NCBI GenBank assembly: GCA_964236735.1
Contig: CAXSFM010000008.1
Location: forward strand, 158,810 to 222,809
Length of the DNA: 64,000 nucleotides
Direction of reading: 5' to 3'
From: JAIVJG01 sp964236735
GTDB lineage: Bacteria; Acidobacteriota; Blastocatellia; Pyrinomonadales; Pyrinomonadaceae
In this document: positions 24,995 through 32,994 of the stretch, one piece after another
Layout: every line of letters starts with the position of its first letter
Numbering within the stretch: position 1 is the first letter of the stretch
Translations under genes and position numbers: made by a program
Notes under the pieces: model-generated
What the model saw: only the letters and a program-made list of their open reading frames with translations
Database searches by the model: none
What the model was told of the DNA's origin: nothing

Positions 24995-25714
24995 TTACTC
25001 TGACGCGGGCGGGAGCGCGGACGTTTCCTTCCCCGCGCCGCTGCCGAGCAAGCCCATCTGCTGTTTGTATTCGAGCAACTTACCTTCAAGCTGCATGTCC
25101 ATCGCCTCGCGCTCGATTTCCTGCATCTGCGTGTCCACGCTCGACGAGCCGAGTTGGAGCTTGGCTTCGGCAGTGGCGGAGCGACGGTCAATTTTCTCGC
25201 GCATCTCGCTGAAGGTTGAAGAGTCGTCGCCGATCTGGAACGAGGCCATCGTCTGCGCGAGTTGCTCCTGCATCTTGGCTTGCTTCGATTGGCTGATGAG
25301 TTGCATCGCCTCCGCCGTGCGACGCTGCATTTGCAGCATGTAATTGTCGCGAGACTTGCGCGCCTGGTCAGATGCTTTGGTGGCGTAGTCGAGTTGCTGG
25401 CCTGTTTTCTGGAGGTCGAGTTGCGCTTGCTGAAGCTGGCCGATGTAAGCCGTGGCGATGTCGTCACGGTTCATCTTGATGGCGGCCTTAATCTTCGAGT
25501 CGAACTCGACGACCTGCGATTCGAGACGCTCCTTGCTTTTTGAAAGCAAACGCTCGGTCGCCATCACTTGCGCGACGTTGTTCGTCAAATCCGGCACGCG
25601 GTCGCGCATGTCGCGGATGGTCTGTTGCAAAATGAGTTCGGGGTCTTCGGTTTTTTCGACAAGGCCGCCGAACATCGCGCGTATCGAGCGCTTCAATCTC
25701 GCATAGACACCCAT
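24995..25714 (-). CDS. PspA/IM30 (Vipp1) family membrane-stress protein
   Basis: This 239-residue protein is almost entirely helical, as in ESCRT-III-like PspA. The amphipathic N-terminal helix MGVYARLKRSIRAMFGGLVEK and the following EDPELILQQTIRDMRDRVPDL are family marks; the long coiled coil runs from about 25 to 220. PspA coats and protects damaged inner membrane. ATG 25714 is chosen over 25738 because the family N-terminus begins there and GGAGGGCGAGAAGAG precedes it. I looked for a sigma-54 promoter upstream, as in E. coli psp, and saw none. The next gene downstream may be its partner. Confidence 0.92.
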   Translation of the reverse strand: MGVYARLKRSIRAMFGGLVEKTEDPELILQQTIRDMRDRVPDLTNNVAQVMATERLLSKSKERLESQVVEFDSKIKAAIKMNRDDIATAYIGQLQQAQLDLQKTGQQLDYATKASDQARKSRDNYMLQMQRRTAEAMQLISQSKQAKMQEQLAQTMASFQIGDDSSTFSEMREKIDRRSATAEAKLQLGSSSVDTQMQEIEREAMDMQLEGKLLEYKQQMGLLGSGAGKETSALPPASE

Positions 25715-25933
25715 CTCTTCTCGCCCTCCAACCGTCAACCCACCAATTTCACGCGATGCGACGGCGCTAATTTAATGCATCTCGAACGAACAACCGCTGC
25801 CGGGCACGAACATTGTACGTCGCTCCGTGCTGACTGGTTGCAGATTCAATCCCAAGCTCTAAAAACCTCAACCGACGCGAGTATAACAGGCTTTCCGCGC
25901 GGAGAGAATAGAAGACATGGAGTGATACTTAGT

Positions 25934-26284
25934 TCAGTTTGAATCCTGAAATTTACGCGCAGATGCCGGGCTAATCGAGATGTCTTTTGGCAGTTGACGG
26001 CGACGTAGATAACCTCTCAAGCGACCGTCAGGGGTTATGGATTCGTATCGAAACTTAATGTACGGCCTCTCCCCATCAGCAGGGTGAAATTCTTTATTCA
26101 GATATTCTCTCTCATCATCGTCTAATTCTCTTGCGCTCCCGTCATCTTCTACATGCACATACTTAAATCCTGATACCCATTTTCTTCGCGGACGGATTTG
26201 TACCGCAAACCACACGCTGAAAGTGAGGATAGATAAGACAAGTCCGCAGACGATAAGTAGCGCGACAACTTTTAGCACATCCAT
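25934..26284 (-). CDS. Single-pass membrane protein downstream of purD
   Basis: The protein has 116 residues. One N-terminal transmembrane helix (about 4-27, MDVLKVVALLIVCGLVLSI then FSVWFAV) is followed by a soluble basic domain with GFKYVHVEDDGSARELDDDEREYLNKEFHPADGER and a short region ending PASARKFQDSN. It probably faces the cytoplasm. No family is recognised. The ATG at 26284 lies 14 bases after the purD stop, so it may be cotranscribed with purD without a related function. The longer in-frame start at 26302 (TTG) overlaps purD and is less likely. Confidence 0.65.
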   Translation of the reverse strand: MDVLKVVALLIVCGLVLSILTFSVWFAVQIRPRRKWVSGFKYVHVEDDGSARELDDDEREYLNKEFHPADGERPYIKFRYESITPDGRLRGYLRRRQLPKDISISPASARKFQDSN

Positions 26285-26298
26285 GTCCAGCACCCATG

Positions 26299-27612
26299 TC
26301 AATGATTCCGAGAGATGTTGAAGTGCCCGATGTCGCGGCGATAGTGGATGCCGTCCCAGTGGATGAGCGAGGCGGCGTTGTAACAGTTTGCGAGAGCGTC
26401 TTCGAGCGTCGCGCCCGTCGAGGTGACGCCGAGGACGCGCCCGCCCGCCGTCTGGAAAGAGCCGTCGTCCGCGCGAGACGTTCCGGCGTGAAAAATCTGG
26501 ACGCCGGAGACGCGCGCGGCATCTTCGAGTCCATTAATGCGCGCGCCAATTTTCGGATGCTCCGGGTAGCCGGGCGCGGCCAGCGCGACGCAGGCCGAAG
26601 CTTCGTCGCTCCATTCAACTTTGACCTCGCCGAGACTCCCGCGCGCGACGGCGTCGAAAATTTCCGTCAGGTCGCTTTGAAGACGGACGAGGATGGCCTG
26701 CGCTTCGGGGTCGCCGAAACGGACGTTGTATTCGAGGACGCGCACGCCCTCCACCGTCAACATCAGGCCGATGAAAAGCACGCCGCGAAAATTTAATTCT
26801 TCAACTCGCGCGCCTTCGAGCGTCGGCTCGATCACATCGCGGATGACAAGTTGAAGCGTCTCGTCGTCGAGCACGTCGGGCGAGGTAATCGCACCCATAC
26901 CGCCGGTGTTCGGGCCGGTGTCACCTTCGCCGACGCGCTTGTGGTCGCGCGCTGGCGGCATCAGTTTGTAGTCGCGCCCATCCGTCCAGAGCAACAGAGA
27001 GACTTCCCTGCCGGCGAGCGTCTCTTCGATGATGATGCGCCGCGCGGCATCACGTCCGGCGCGATTGTCTTCCATCAACTCGACGATGGCGCCCTCGGCT
27101 TCGGCGCGCGAGCGAGCCACGACGACGCCCTTGCCCGCCGCCAGTCCATCGGCCTTGACGACGACGGAAGCATCCGCCGTGCCGAACTCGCTGCTGCGTA
27201 AAATGTCTCGCGCTTCCGCGACGCTGGCGGCGACGCGATGGCGCGCAGTTGGGACGTTATGCCGCAGCATAAATTCTTTGGCGAAGATTTTGCTCGATTC
27301 GAGTTGCGCGGCGCGCTGCGTCGGCCCTGCGATGTTTAAGCCTCGCCGCTCGAATTCGTCCACCAGCCCGGCGGCCAAAGGCGCTTCGCTCCCGACGATG
27401 GTGAGATCAATTTCCTGCGCCTCAGCGAAATTCGCCAGCCCGTAAATGTCCGTCGCATTCAGCGGGACGCACTGTGCGACTAACGCGATTCCGGCATTGC
27501 CGGGCGCGCAGAAGATTTGCGGCGACGCTATGCCCGCCACGCTTTTATCCAAGACCGCACAAAGCGCGTGCTCGCGTCCACCTGAACCGATGACCAACAC
27601 TTTCATGCTCAT
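26299..27612 (-). CDS. purD: Phosphoribosylamine-glycine ligase
   Basis: This 437-residue enzyme of purine synthesis joins 5-phosphoribosylamine and glycine using ATP (GAR synthetase). The start KVLVIGSGGREHAL is the family N-terminus. FCAPGNAGIA, IVGSEAPLAAGLVD, and the ATP-grasp elements VVVKADGLAAGKGVVVA, EVSLLLWTDGRDY and RFGDPEAQA are present. Length is close to the usual 420-430. The start is ATG 27612 (MSMKV); ATG 27606 is also possible. No other pur gene is adjacent, so this is a stand-alone copy with the small membrane gene behind it. Confidence 0.96.
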   Translation of the reverse strand: MSMKVLVIGSGGREHALCAVLDKSVAGIASPQIFCAPGNAGIALVAQCVPLNATDIYGLANFAEAQEIDLTIVGSEAPLAAGLVDEFERRGLNIAGPTQRAAQLESSKIFAKEFMLRHNVPTARHRVAASVAEARDILRSSEFGTADASVVVKADGLAAGKGVVVARSRAEAEGAIVELMEDNRAGRDAARRIIIEETLAGREVSLLLWTDGRDYKLMPPARDHKRVGEGDTGPNTGGMGAITSPDVLDDETLQLVIRDVIEPTLEGARVEELNFRGVLFIGLMLTVEGVRVLEYNVRFGDPEAQAILVRLQSDLTEIFDAVARGSLGEVKVEWSDEASACVALAAPGYPEHPKIGARINGLEDAARVSGVQIFHAGTSRADDGSFQTAGGRVLGVTSTGATLEDALANCYNAASLIHWDGIHYRRDIGHFNISRNH

Positions 27613-27726
27613 CTTCGTCGTCAGCCATCAATGCATGAACATTCACATACGAATGGCCGAGAGCCTCAAATTAAATTCAACGCACTTTTTATCACATCGC
27701 GCCACACATCGCTTGCGCCGCGCGCG

Positions 27727-30700
27727 TTAATTGCCGAAGCGTTGCTTGTATTCATTTGAAGTGATGAAGGCTTTGACCATCTCGGCGTTAATGAAATTAC
27801 CGTTGAACTCGTTGAGCTTACCCAGCCAGAAATTGTAGCCGTTGAGATTTGTATCGGGCGCGTCGTTCGGGTTCCTCCGCAGATAGCCGAAATATTGCGT
27901 CAGGACGAAGGCGCGGTTGAACTCGCGTTGCGTGAATTTCTGGTTTTCCGCGACCGCACGCAAGACCTGCGCGCGTGTTTTGACGTTGTTCGTGAGATCG
28001 CTGACCAGCGCGTCGCGCTCTGCTGTTGTCAGCGAGCCGCCGGTGTTGACGTTAAGCGCGTCAACGTATTGCGCGGCTGTCAGCGACTGCGGATAGAGAG
28101 CAGTAAAGGCCGGGCGCGTGACGAACTCGTTGATGAAGGCTTGCTTGTTCGCTTCAAGCGTCTGCTCGTATCCCGCTTGCCCGACGATGACGCCGCGCCC
28201 GATCTCCTGCGTGTCGGGCAGGAAGTCGCGGATGCGAAGGAGAGGCCCGGAATTGAAGGACGCTTGATGCAGGCGATAGACGAAGTAACCGGTCTGCTGA
28301 AACTCTATCGAGAGGAAGAACGCCGCCGAGACATTGATGCGGCGTATCTCCAAACATTGCTGATCGGAGCCGCATTCCGTGAGTTGATTCGTCCAGAAGG
28401 CGAGGCCGGAAGCGTCGGGCTCGCGGTTGAGAAAATCTATGTAATGCTGCCGAACAAAAAAGGATGGATTGAAAGACGCTCCCGCAATCGGGTTTGGGCC
28501 GGTGGCGGCTGGGTCGTTGTTAATCACGACGATAGCCGCGGCAGGCGTGCCGAGTGAAGCGCCGGTCGGATCGCTTAACACGACGCTGAAATATTCCTGC
28601 GGTTCGCTGAAAGCGTCATCAGCGATGAAGACGTTGAACGTCTTGACGGTTTCACCGGGCGCGAAGCGCAACGTGCCAAGCGCGGCGGTATAGTCGGAAG
28701 TGTCAACTGCCGGAGTGACCGGGCTGTTATCTACCGCGCCGTTCTGCGTAGCGTAGCGGACAGTCGCCGGAGCCGAAAGGTCGCCTGTGCGCGTGACAGT
28801 AAACGTCTTGAACTTGTCCTTCTCGTTGGCTTCATAAGCGCTCGCGCTGAATCTAACTTCGAGCGGCACGGTGATGCCGGGCACAGAGGCTTTAGCGATG
28901 AAGGCGTCGCTTCCGCTGTTGGCAGACGCTTTCACCGGCTGAACGGCATTGACGGTCGGGAAATCCGTCGAAAGAGTTTCGCCAACGACGTACACATCAC
29001 CGGAAGAGCCGACGGCAATGGCAGTGCCAGCCTCGCTGTTGGAGCCGCCGATGAATGAGGAAAAGACGAAACCCGAACCGGATGGATTCAACTTGGTGAG
29101 AAATGCGTCCGAGGAGCGATGCGTGGGAGCGAGCGAGTTGCCGACATTCGGAAAATCTACAGAGTCTGTGTAACCAGTCACGTAGGCGCTGCCGTCTGCA
29201 TCAACTGCAACGTCGTAACAATCATCATAGTCGCCACCGCCAAGATATGTGGAATATGCGAGCGACGAGCCGTTGCTGTTCAATTTTGCAATGTAACCAT
29301 CGGGATAACCATAGCCAGAGATAGCAAGCTGCGGCTGAACCGCATTAACCACAGGAAAGTTGTACGAAGATGTACTGCCGGCGAGGTAAGCTTCTCCATT
29401 GGCATTGACGGCGAGACCTTCTCCGTCTTCGACGCCGGTGCCGCCGAGGTAGGTAGAATAAAGGATCGTCGCGCCCGACGCATTCAACTTCGTGACGAAG
29501 CCATCGGGAGCGCCAGCGTTCGCCGATTGTAATGCGCTCACGACCGGAAAATCAGTTGATTCCGTCGTGCCAGTGACATAAGAATTGCCGGCGGCGTCAA
29601 CTGCGATATCCTCTGCGTAATCGTCCTCGCCGCCGCCCAGATAACGGAAATAGCTGAGTGCCGAGCCGCCCGGATTCAACTTTGCGACGAAGGCGTCCGC
29701 GCCGCTATCTCCAGCAGCGTAAACAGTCGCCGGGTTCGTGCGGTTAATCGCCAGCGCGTTGACTGTGTGGCTGACGAGATTGGTGTTCGCCGCGCTCCAT
29801 GTCGCGCCGCCATCGGCGCTTTTGTAAACGCCGCCGACCGAGAGACCTGCATAGACGATTGACGGCGTGGCAGGGTTAACCGCCAGCGCGTTGACTGAAA
29901 GATACGAGTTCGGAAAATCCGAACGCTTCGGCAGCCCCGCGTCGCTCCCACTCCAACTGCTGCCGCCATTGTTACTCTTGTAAAGCAGACTAGCGTTGTA
30001 GGTGTCGCTCCCGATGTAAAGGTTGTTGGAATTCAACGGATCAACGGCAAGCGAGAACAGTGACAAATACTGATTAGGGCTAGTAATAGGCAGTCCATTA
30101 TTGATGGCGCTCCAACTATTCCCGCCATTGGTGGACTTGAAGACACCTTCATATTCAGTGGCGGCGTAAATTGTTGATGAATTGTTAGGATCGAACGCGA
30201 GTTTGGTCACATAGGGTGTATCACCAATAGATGGGATAGACAGCCCGTTAATGATCTGCTTCCAGTTTTCGCCACCATCAATACTTTTATAGATGCCATC
30301 GTAACTATTTGCGTAGAGAGTGGACGGAGACACTGGATCAATGATGATGGAAGTGACACCCACCTCATTAAAACCTGCAGATTTGATCGCCCATGTATTG
30401 CCGCCGTCCGTACTCTTATCAACGATGTCACTCGTGGCGGCATAAATCGTGTCCGGTCTTGAAGGGTCAACCGCCACGTCATATGCATACGAAGGACGAT
30501 TAGGAGAGGTCGGCGTGTTGGGTGGCCCCAGAATACTCCACGAAGTTCCACCGTTCACGGTTCGATAGACTCCGTTCACGGTTCCGGCGTAAATCTTATT
30601 GGAGTTCGTCGGGTCAATGGTCAACGAAAGCACGTCAAAGTAAAGCCCATCGTCACCACCTGTCCAATTGCCGCCACCGTCGAGACTCTTGAAAGCGGAA

Positions 30701-32112
30701 AACCCTTGTCTCCCGTTCAACACGCCCGCCAACGGAACATGCTTTGATGTGGCGTAGCCCGTCACGTAAGCGCTGCCCGACGCATCCACAGCAATGCGTG
30801 AGGCAAAGTCGTACTGATCGCCGCCGAGATAGGTCGAATATAAAAGCGCAGAGCCGTCCGAGTTGAGCTTCGAGATAAAGGCGCTGCTGACACCGGGGAG
30901 CGACGTTTGTAAAGCACCGTTCGTGACCGGGAAGTTATCTGAGAACGTGCGGCCTGTGACGTAAGCGTTGCCGCCCGCGTCAACGGCGATGCCGAATCCA
31001 CGGTCAGAGCTGCTGCCGCCGAGATACGTGCTGAAGAGTTTGGTCGTGCCAGAGGGATTCAACTTGACGACGAAAGCATCCGTCAGCCCACCGCGAGTTA
31101 TCTGGATAGCATTGGAGACGGGAAAGTTGTTTGAAAGCGTCTGACCGGAGATGTAAGCGCTGCCCTGCGCGTCAACTACGACGCCGAGCGCCGCGTCGTT
31201 GGAGGAGCCGCCGAGATAGGTCGAATAGAGCAGCACCGGGTCAATGACAAGCGGCTGACTGCGGTCATACTTGCCAATCTCGAATCCGACCTGCCCGTTT
31301 TTGTCGAGACGATAGCGACCCGTAATCTCTTTTCTTCGCCCGTTAATTTCCTGATAGACGGACGGCTTGTGCTGTCGCACGTCGCTGTCGCCAACTCTCA
31401 GCACGAGGTCGCCTTTGGCGTCGAGACGGACGGACTGCGCGCCTTTGAAGTCCATCTTGATGCGTTCGGGATGCGCTCCGGGCGCGACGATAAAGTCGTA
31501 TTCGAGTTGCTGCTGGTTGCCGTAATAGACGAGGTCAACGCCGGGATAAATTGACTCGTATTTGACGCGCTCGTAGTTCGGCACGTTTGTCCGCCACGCA
31601 CGCGCGTCGCGCCCTGTGAAGTAGTTGCTCTTGCCCGTCAGTTCATTGATTCCTTCAACGACAGGCGACGAGTTAGCGTCAACTAATTTCCAGCGCAGCG
31701 TCCCGGAAGCCACCAGAGACGGTTCGATACGCGCGTCGTCTTTGTTCGCAGCTTTGTCGCTATCTTTTTTGAGGAGGGAGAGCATGGCTTCGCCCGGCGT
31801 CAGGAAAAGCGTGTAGCCCGCGCCGCGCGAGAGAAAACTGGCATGCGCGCTGACTTGTCCACGATTGGCCTCGAAGCTGAGAGGCAGTTTGCCGTAAGCC
31901 TCGTTGATGCGAGAGCGCGTCTGCCCGTCGGGTTCGTGGAGACTTGAACGTTGTGCGGAAGACTTGTCGCCGGGAATGAGTTTCGTCCTGGCAGCGTGGC
32001 CGGAAAAATTCTGGAGCGGGAAGGCCGCCAGAAAGATGAGGCTCAAAATTAAAGCGAGCCGACGCAGCTTAAGAGTGCGCGCCTGGAGCGAGGCGGACGA
32101 CGTGAGAGACAT
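27727..32112 (-). CDS. Large secreted propeller protein: SBBP and Asp-box repeats, Calx-beta, DUF4214
   Basis: The 1461-residue protein starts with a signal peptide (basic start, hydrophobic LRRLALILSLIFLAAF, about residues 17-40). Next is a domain around 75-280 with SFEANRGQVSAHASFLSRG, YPGVDLVYYGNQQQLEYDF and IVAPGAHPERIKMDF, typical of SBBP proteins. SBBP-type propeller repeats (YSTYLGGSSNDAALG and relatives) appear before and after a middle block of at least seven Asp-box units (S-x-D/N-G-G-x-x-W, such as TVNGGTSW and STDGGNTW). A Calx-beta-like segment (about 1110-1220) and a C-terminal DUF4214 domain (about 1230-1461) end it. AAAGGA precedes ATG 32112. It is probably a surface or secreted protein. 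Its ligand is unknown. Confidence 0.88.
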   Translation of the reverse strand: MSLTSSASLQARTLKLRRLALILSLIFLAAFPLQNFSGHAARTKLIPGDKSSAQRSSLHEPDGQTRSRINEAYGKLPLSFEANRGQVSAHASFLSRGAGYTLFLTPGEAMLSLLKKDSDKAANKDDARIEPSLVASGTLRWKLVDANSSPVVEGINELTGKSNYFTGRDARAWRTNVPNYERVKYESIYPGVDLVYYGNQQQLEYDFIVAPGAHPERIKMDFKGAQSVRLDAKGDLVLRVGDSDVRQHKPSVYQEINGRRKEITGRYRLDKNGQVGFEIGKYDRSQPLVIDPVLLYSTYLGGSSNDAALGVVVDAQGSAYISGQTLSNNFPVSNAIQITRGGLTDAFVVKLNPSGTTKLFSTYLGGSSSDRGFGIAVDAGGNAYVTGRTFSDNFPVTNGALQTSLPGVSSAFISKLNSDGSALLYSTYLGGDQYDFASRIAVDASGSAYVTGYATSKHVPLAGVLNGRQGFSAFKSLDGGGNWTGGDDGLYFDVLSLTIDPTNSNKIYAGTVNGVYRTVNGGTSWSILGPPNTPTSPNRPSYAYDVAVDPSRPDTIYAATSDIVDKSTDGGNTWAIKSAGFNEVGVTSIIIDPVSPSTLYANSYDGIYKSIDGGENWKQIINGLSIPSIGDTPYVTKLAFDPNNSSTIYAATEYEGVFKSTNGGNSWSAINNGLPITSPNQYLSLFSLAVDPLNSNNLYIGSDTYNASLLYKSNNGGSSWSGSDAGLPKRSDFPNSYLSVNALAVNPATPSIVYAGLSVGGVYKSADGGATWSAANTNLVSHTVNALAINRTNPATVYAAGDSGADAFVAKLNPGGSALSYFRYLGGGEDDYAEDIAVDAAGNSYVTGTTESTDFPVVSALQSANAGAPDGFVTKLNASGATILYSTYLGGTGVEDGEGLAVNANGEAYLAGSTSSYNFPVVNAVQPQLAISGYGYPDGYIAKLNSNGSSLAYSTYLGGGDYDDCYDVAVDADGSAYVTGYTDSVDFPNVGNSLAPTHRSSDAFLTKLNPSGSGFVFSSFIGGSNSEAGTAIAVGSSGDVYVVGETLSTDFPTVNAVQPVKASANSGSDAFIAKASVPGITVPLEVRFSASAYEANEKDKFKTFTVTRTGDLSAPATVRYATQNGAVDNSPVTPAVDTSDYTAALGTLRFAPGETVKTFNVFIADDAFSEPQEYFSVVLSDPTGASLGTPAAAIVVINNDPAATGPNPIAGASFNPSFFVRQHYIDFLNREPDASGLAFWTNQLTECGSDQQCLEIRRINVSAAFFLSIEFQQTGYFVYRLHQASFNSGPLLRIRDFLPDTQEIGRGVIVGQAGYEQTLEANKQAFINEFVTRPAFTALYPQSLTAAQYVDALNVNTGGSLTTAERDALVSDLTNNVKTRAQVLRAVAENQKFTQREFNRAFVLTQYFGYLRRNPNDAPDTNLNGYNFWLGKLNEFNGNFINAEMVKAFITSNEYKQRFGN

Positions 32113-32501
32113 TTTTGTTCAATCCTTTATGCTGTTAGGTGTCTTTCATTTCAACGGTTGGCAAGCAAAAGCTTCGGATGAAATCGAATATAACGGCGTT
32201 GCACTCAGCAGGAAAATAAGTTTATCAACCCGGAGGTTACGACATGATGAACAGGCACACAGTCCTTGACACAATTTTGTGACAGAGCTATCGTGCTTCT
32301 CACGGATGGGTTGTGAGAAGCGAAAGAAATGTTTTCGCGCCGCCCATTTTGATTTTGTTCAAGAAAGTTCATGCCCCAAAAGCCAGCCGTGACTGGCCGC
32401 ATTTTCCTCGTCGTCATCAATATTCGGAGACAAAGCTTTTGGCCGACGATCCCGTCCATGTCGAGACCGGAAGCATTTCAAGTGGGGAGTAGTTAACCAT
32501 C
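32113..32501. other. Divergent intergenic region with one promoter candidate
   Basis: This 389-base gap lies between the large propeller gene (minus) and the zinc-ribbon gene (plus). Apart from the candidate promoter at 32266-32294, I see no RNA gene, small gene or repeat. Confidence 0.4.
32266..32294 (+). promoter_or_regulatory. Possible sigma-70 promoter for the zinc-ribbon gene
   Basis: TTGACA at 32266-32271, a 17-base spacer, and TATCGT at 32289-32294 (4 of 6 to TATAAT). The gene starts about 200 bases downstream, so the leader would be long. Confidence 0.5.
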
Positions 32502-32867
32502 ATGTCACAGGTACATGCAGCGGAAACGAACGGAAGTTTAAGTCAGAGCGAGAGTGAATTTCAAGATCGCGCGATTGGTTGCGTGGATTGCAGCGAAGAA
32601 TTTGTCTGGACGGCGGGCGAGCAGGTCTTTTTTCACGACAAGGGTCTCAAGAACGAGCCGAAGCGTTGCAAGCCTTGTAAGCAGGCGAAGAATGAAAGGC
32701 TCGCGGCCATCGCTGCCGCGCAGGCCGCCGGCGTGCGCCAGCGCGTCGAGGTTTCAGTCAATTGCGCCCAATGCGGCCAGCAGACGACCGTACCTTTTTA
32801 CCCCTCGCAGGGTCGCCCCGTCTTTTGCCGTTCGTGCTTCATCGCGGGTCGCGGCGAGATACATTGA
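32502..32867 (+). CDS. Double zinc-ribbon protein
   Basis: The protein has 121 residues, is cytoplasmic and has two zinc-ribbon units. The first is CVDCSEEFVWTAGEQVFFHDKG then RCKPCKQ, matching the probable zinc-ribbon family with a C-x2-C ... G-E-Q-x-F-F ... R-C-x2-C layout. The second is CAQCGQQTTVPFYPSQGRPVFC then SC, a C-x2-C, x17, C-x2-C unit that is widespread in bacteria. Both sets of four cysteines look complete. It may bind nucleic acid or a protein partner. ATG 32502 has GGGGAG about 15 bases upstream. A repeat block follows. Confidence 0.85.
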   Translation: MSQVHAAETNGSLSQSESEFQDRAIGCVDCSEEFVWTAGEQVFFHDKGLKNEPKRCKPCKQAKNERLAAIAAAQAAGVRQRVEVSVNCAQCGQQTTVPFYPSQGRPVFCRSCFIAGRGEIH

Positions 32868-32868
32868 A

Positions 32869-32990
32869 AGCAGTGACGAGTGAAGGACAAAAGCAGTGAC
32901 GATCAAGAGCTAATCTTAACTCGTCGCTGCTTTTCCTTTGTCATCACTCATCCCTTCCTTCCTGCTTGTCACTTGTCACTCGTTACTGCT
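32869..32990. repeat. Hairpin repeat, GCAGTGACGAGTGA family
   Basis: Outer arms 32869-32883 and 32976-32990 (15 bp, one mismatch) enclose an inner hairpin (32889-32902 with 32921-32934, 13 of 14 paired) followed by T4. The repeat fills the space between the convergent stop codons of the zinc-ribbon gene and the permease. The inner hairpin may serve as a terminator for both. Confidence 0.8.
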
Positions 32991-32994
32991 GTTG

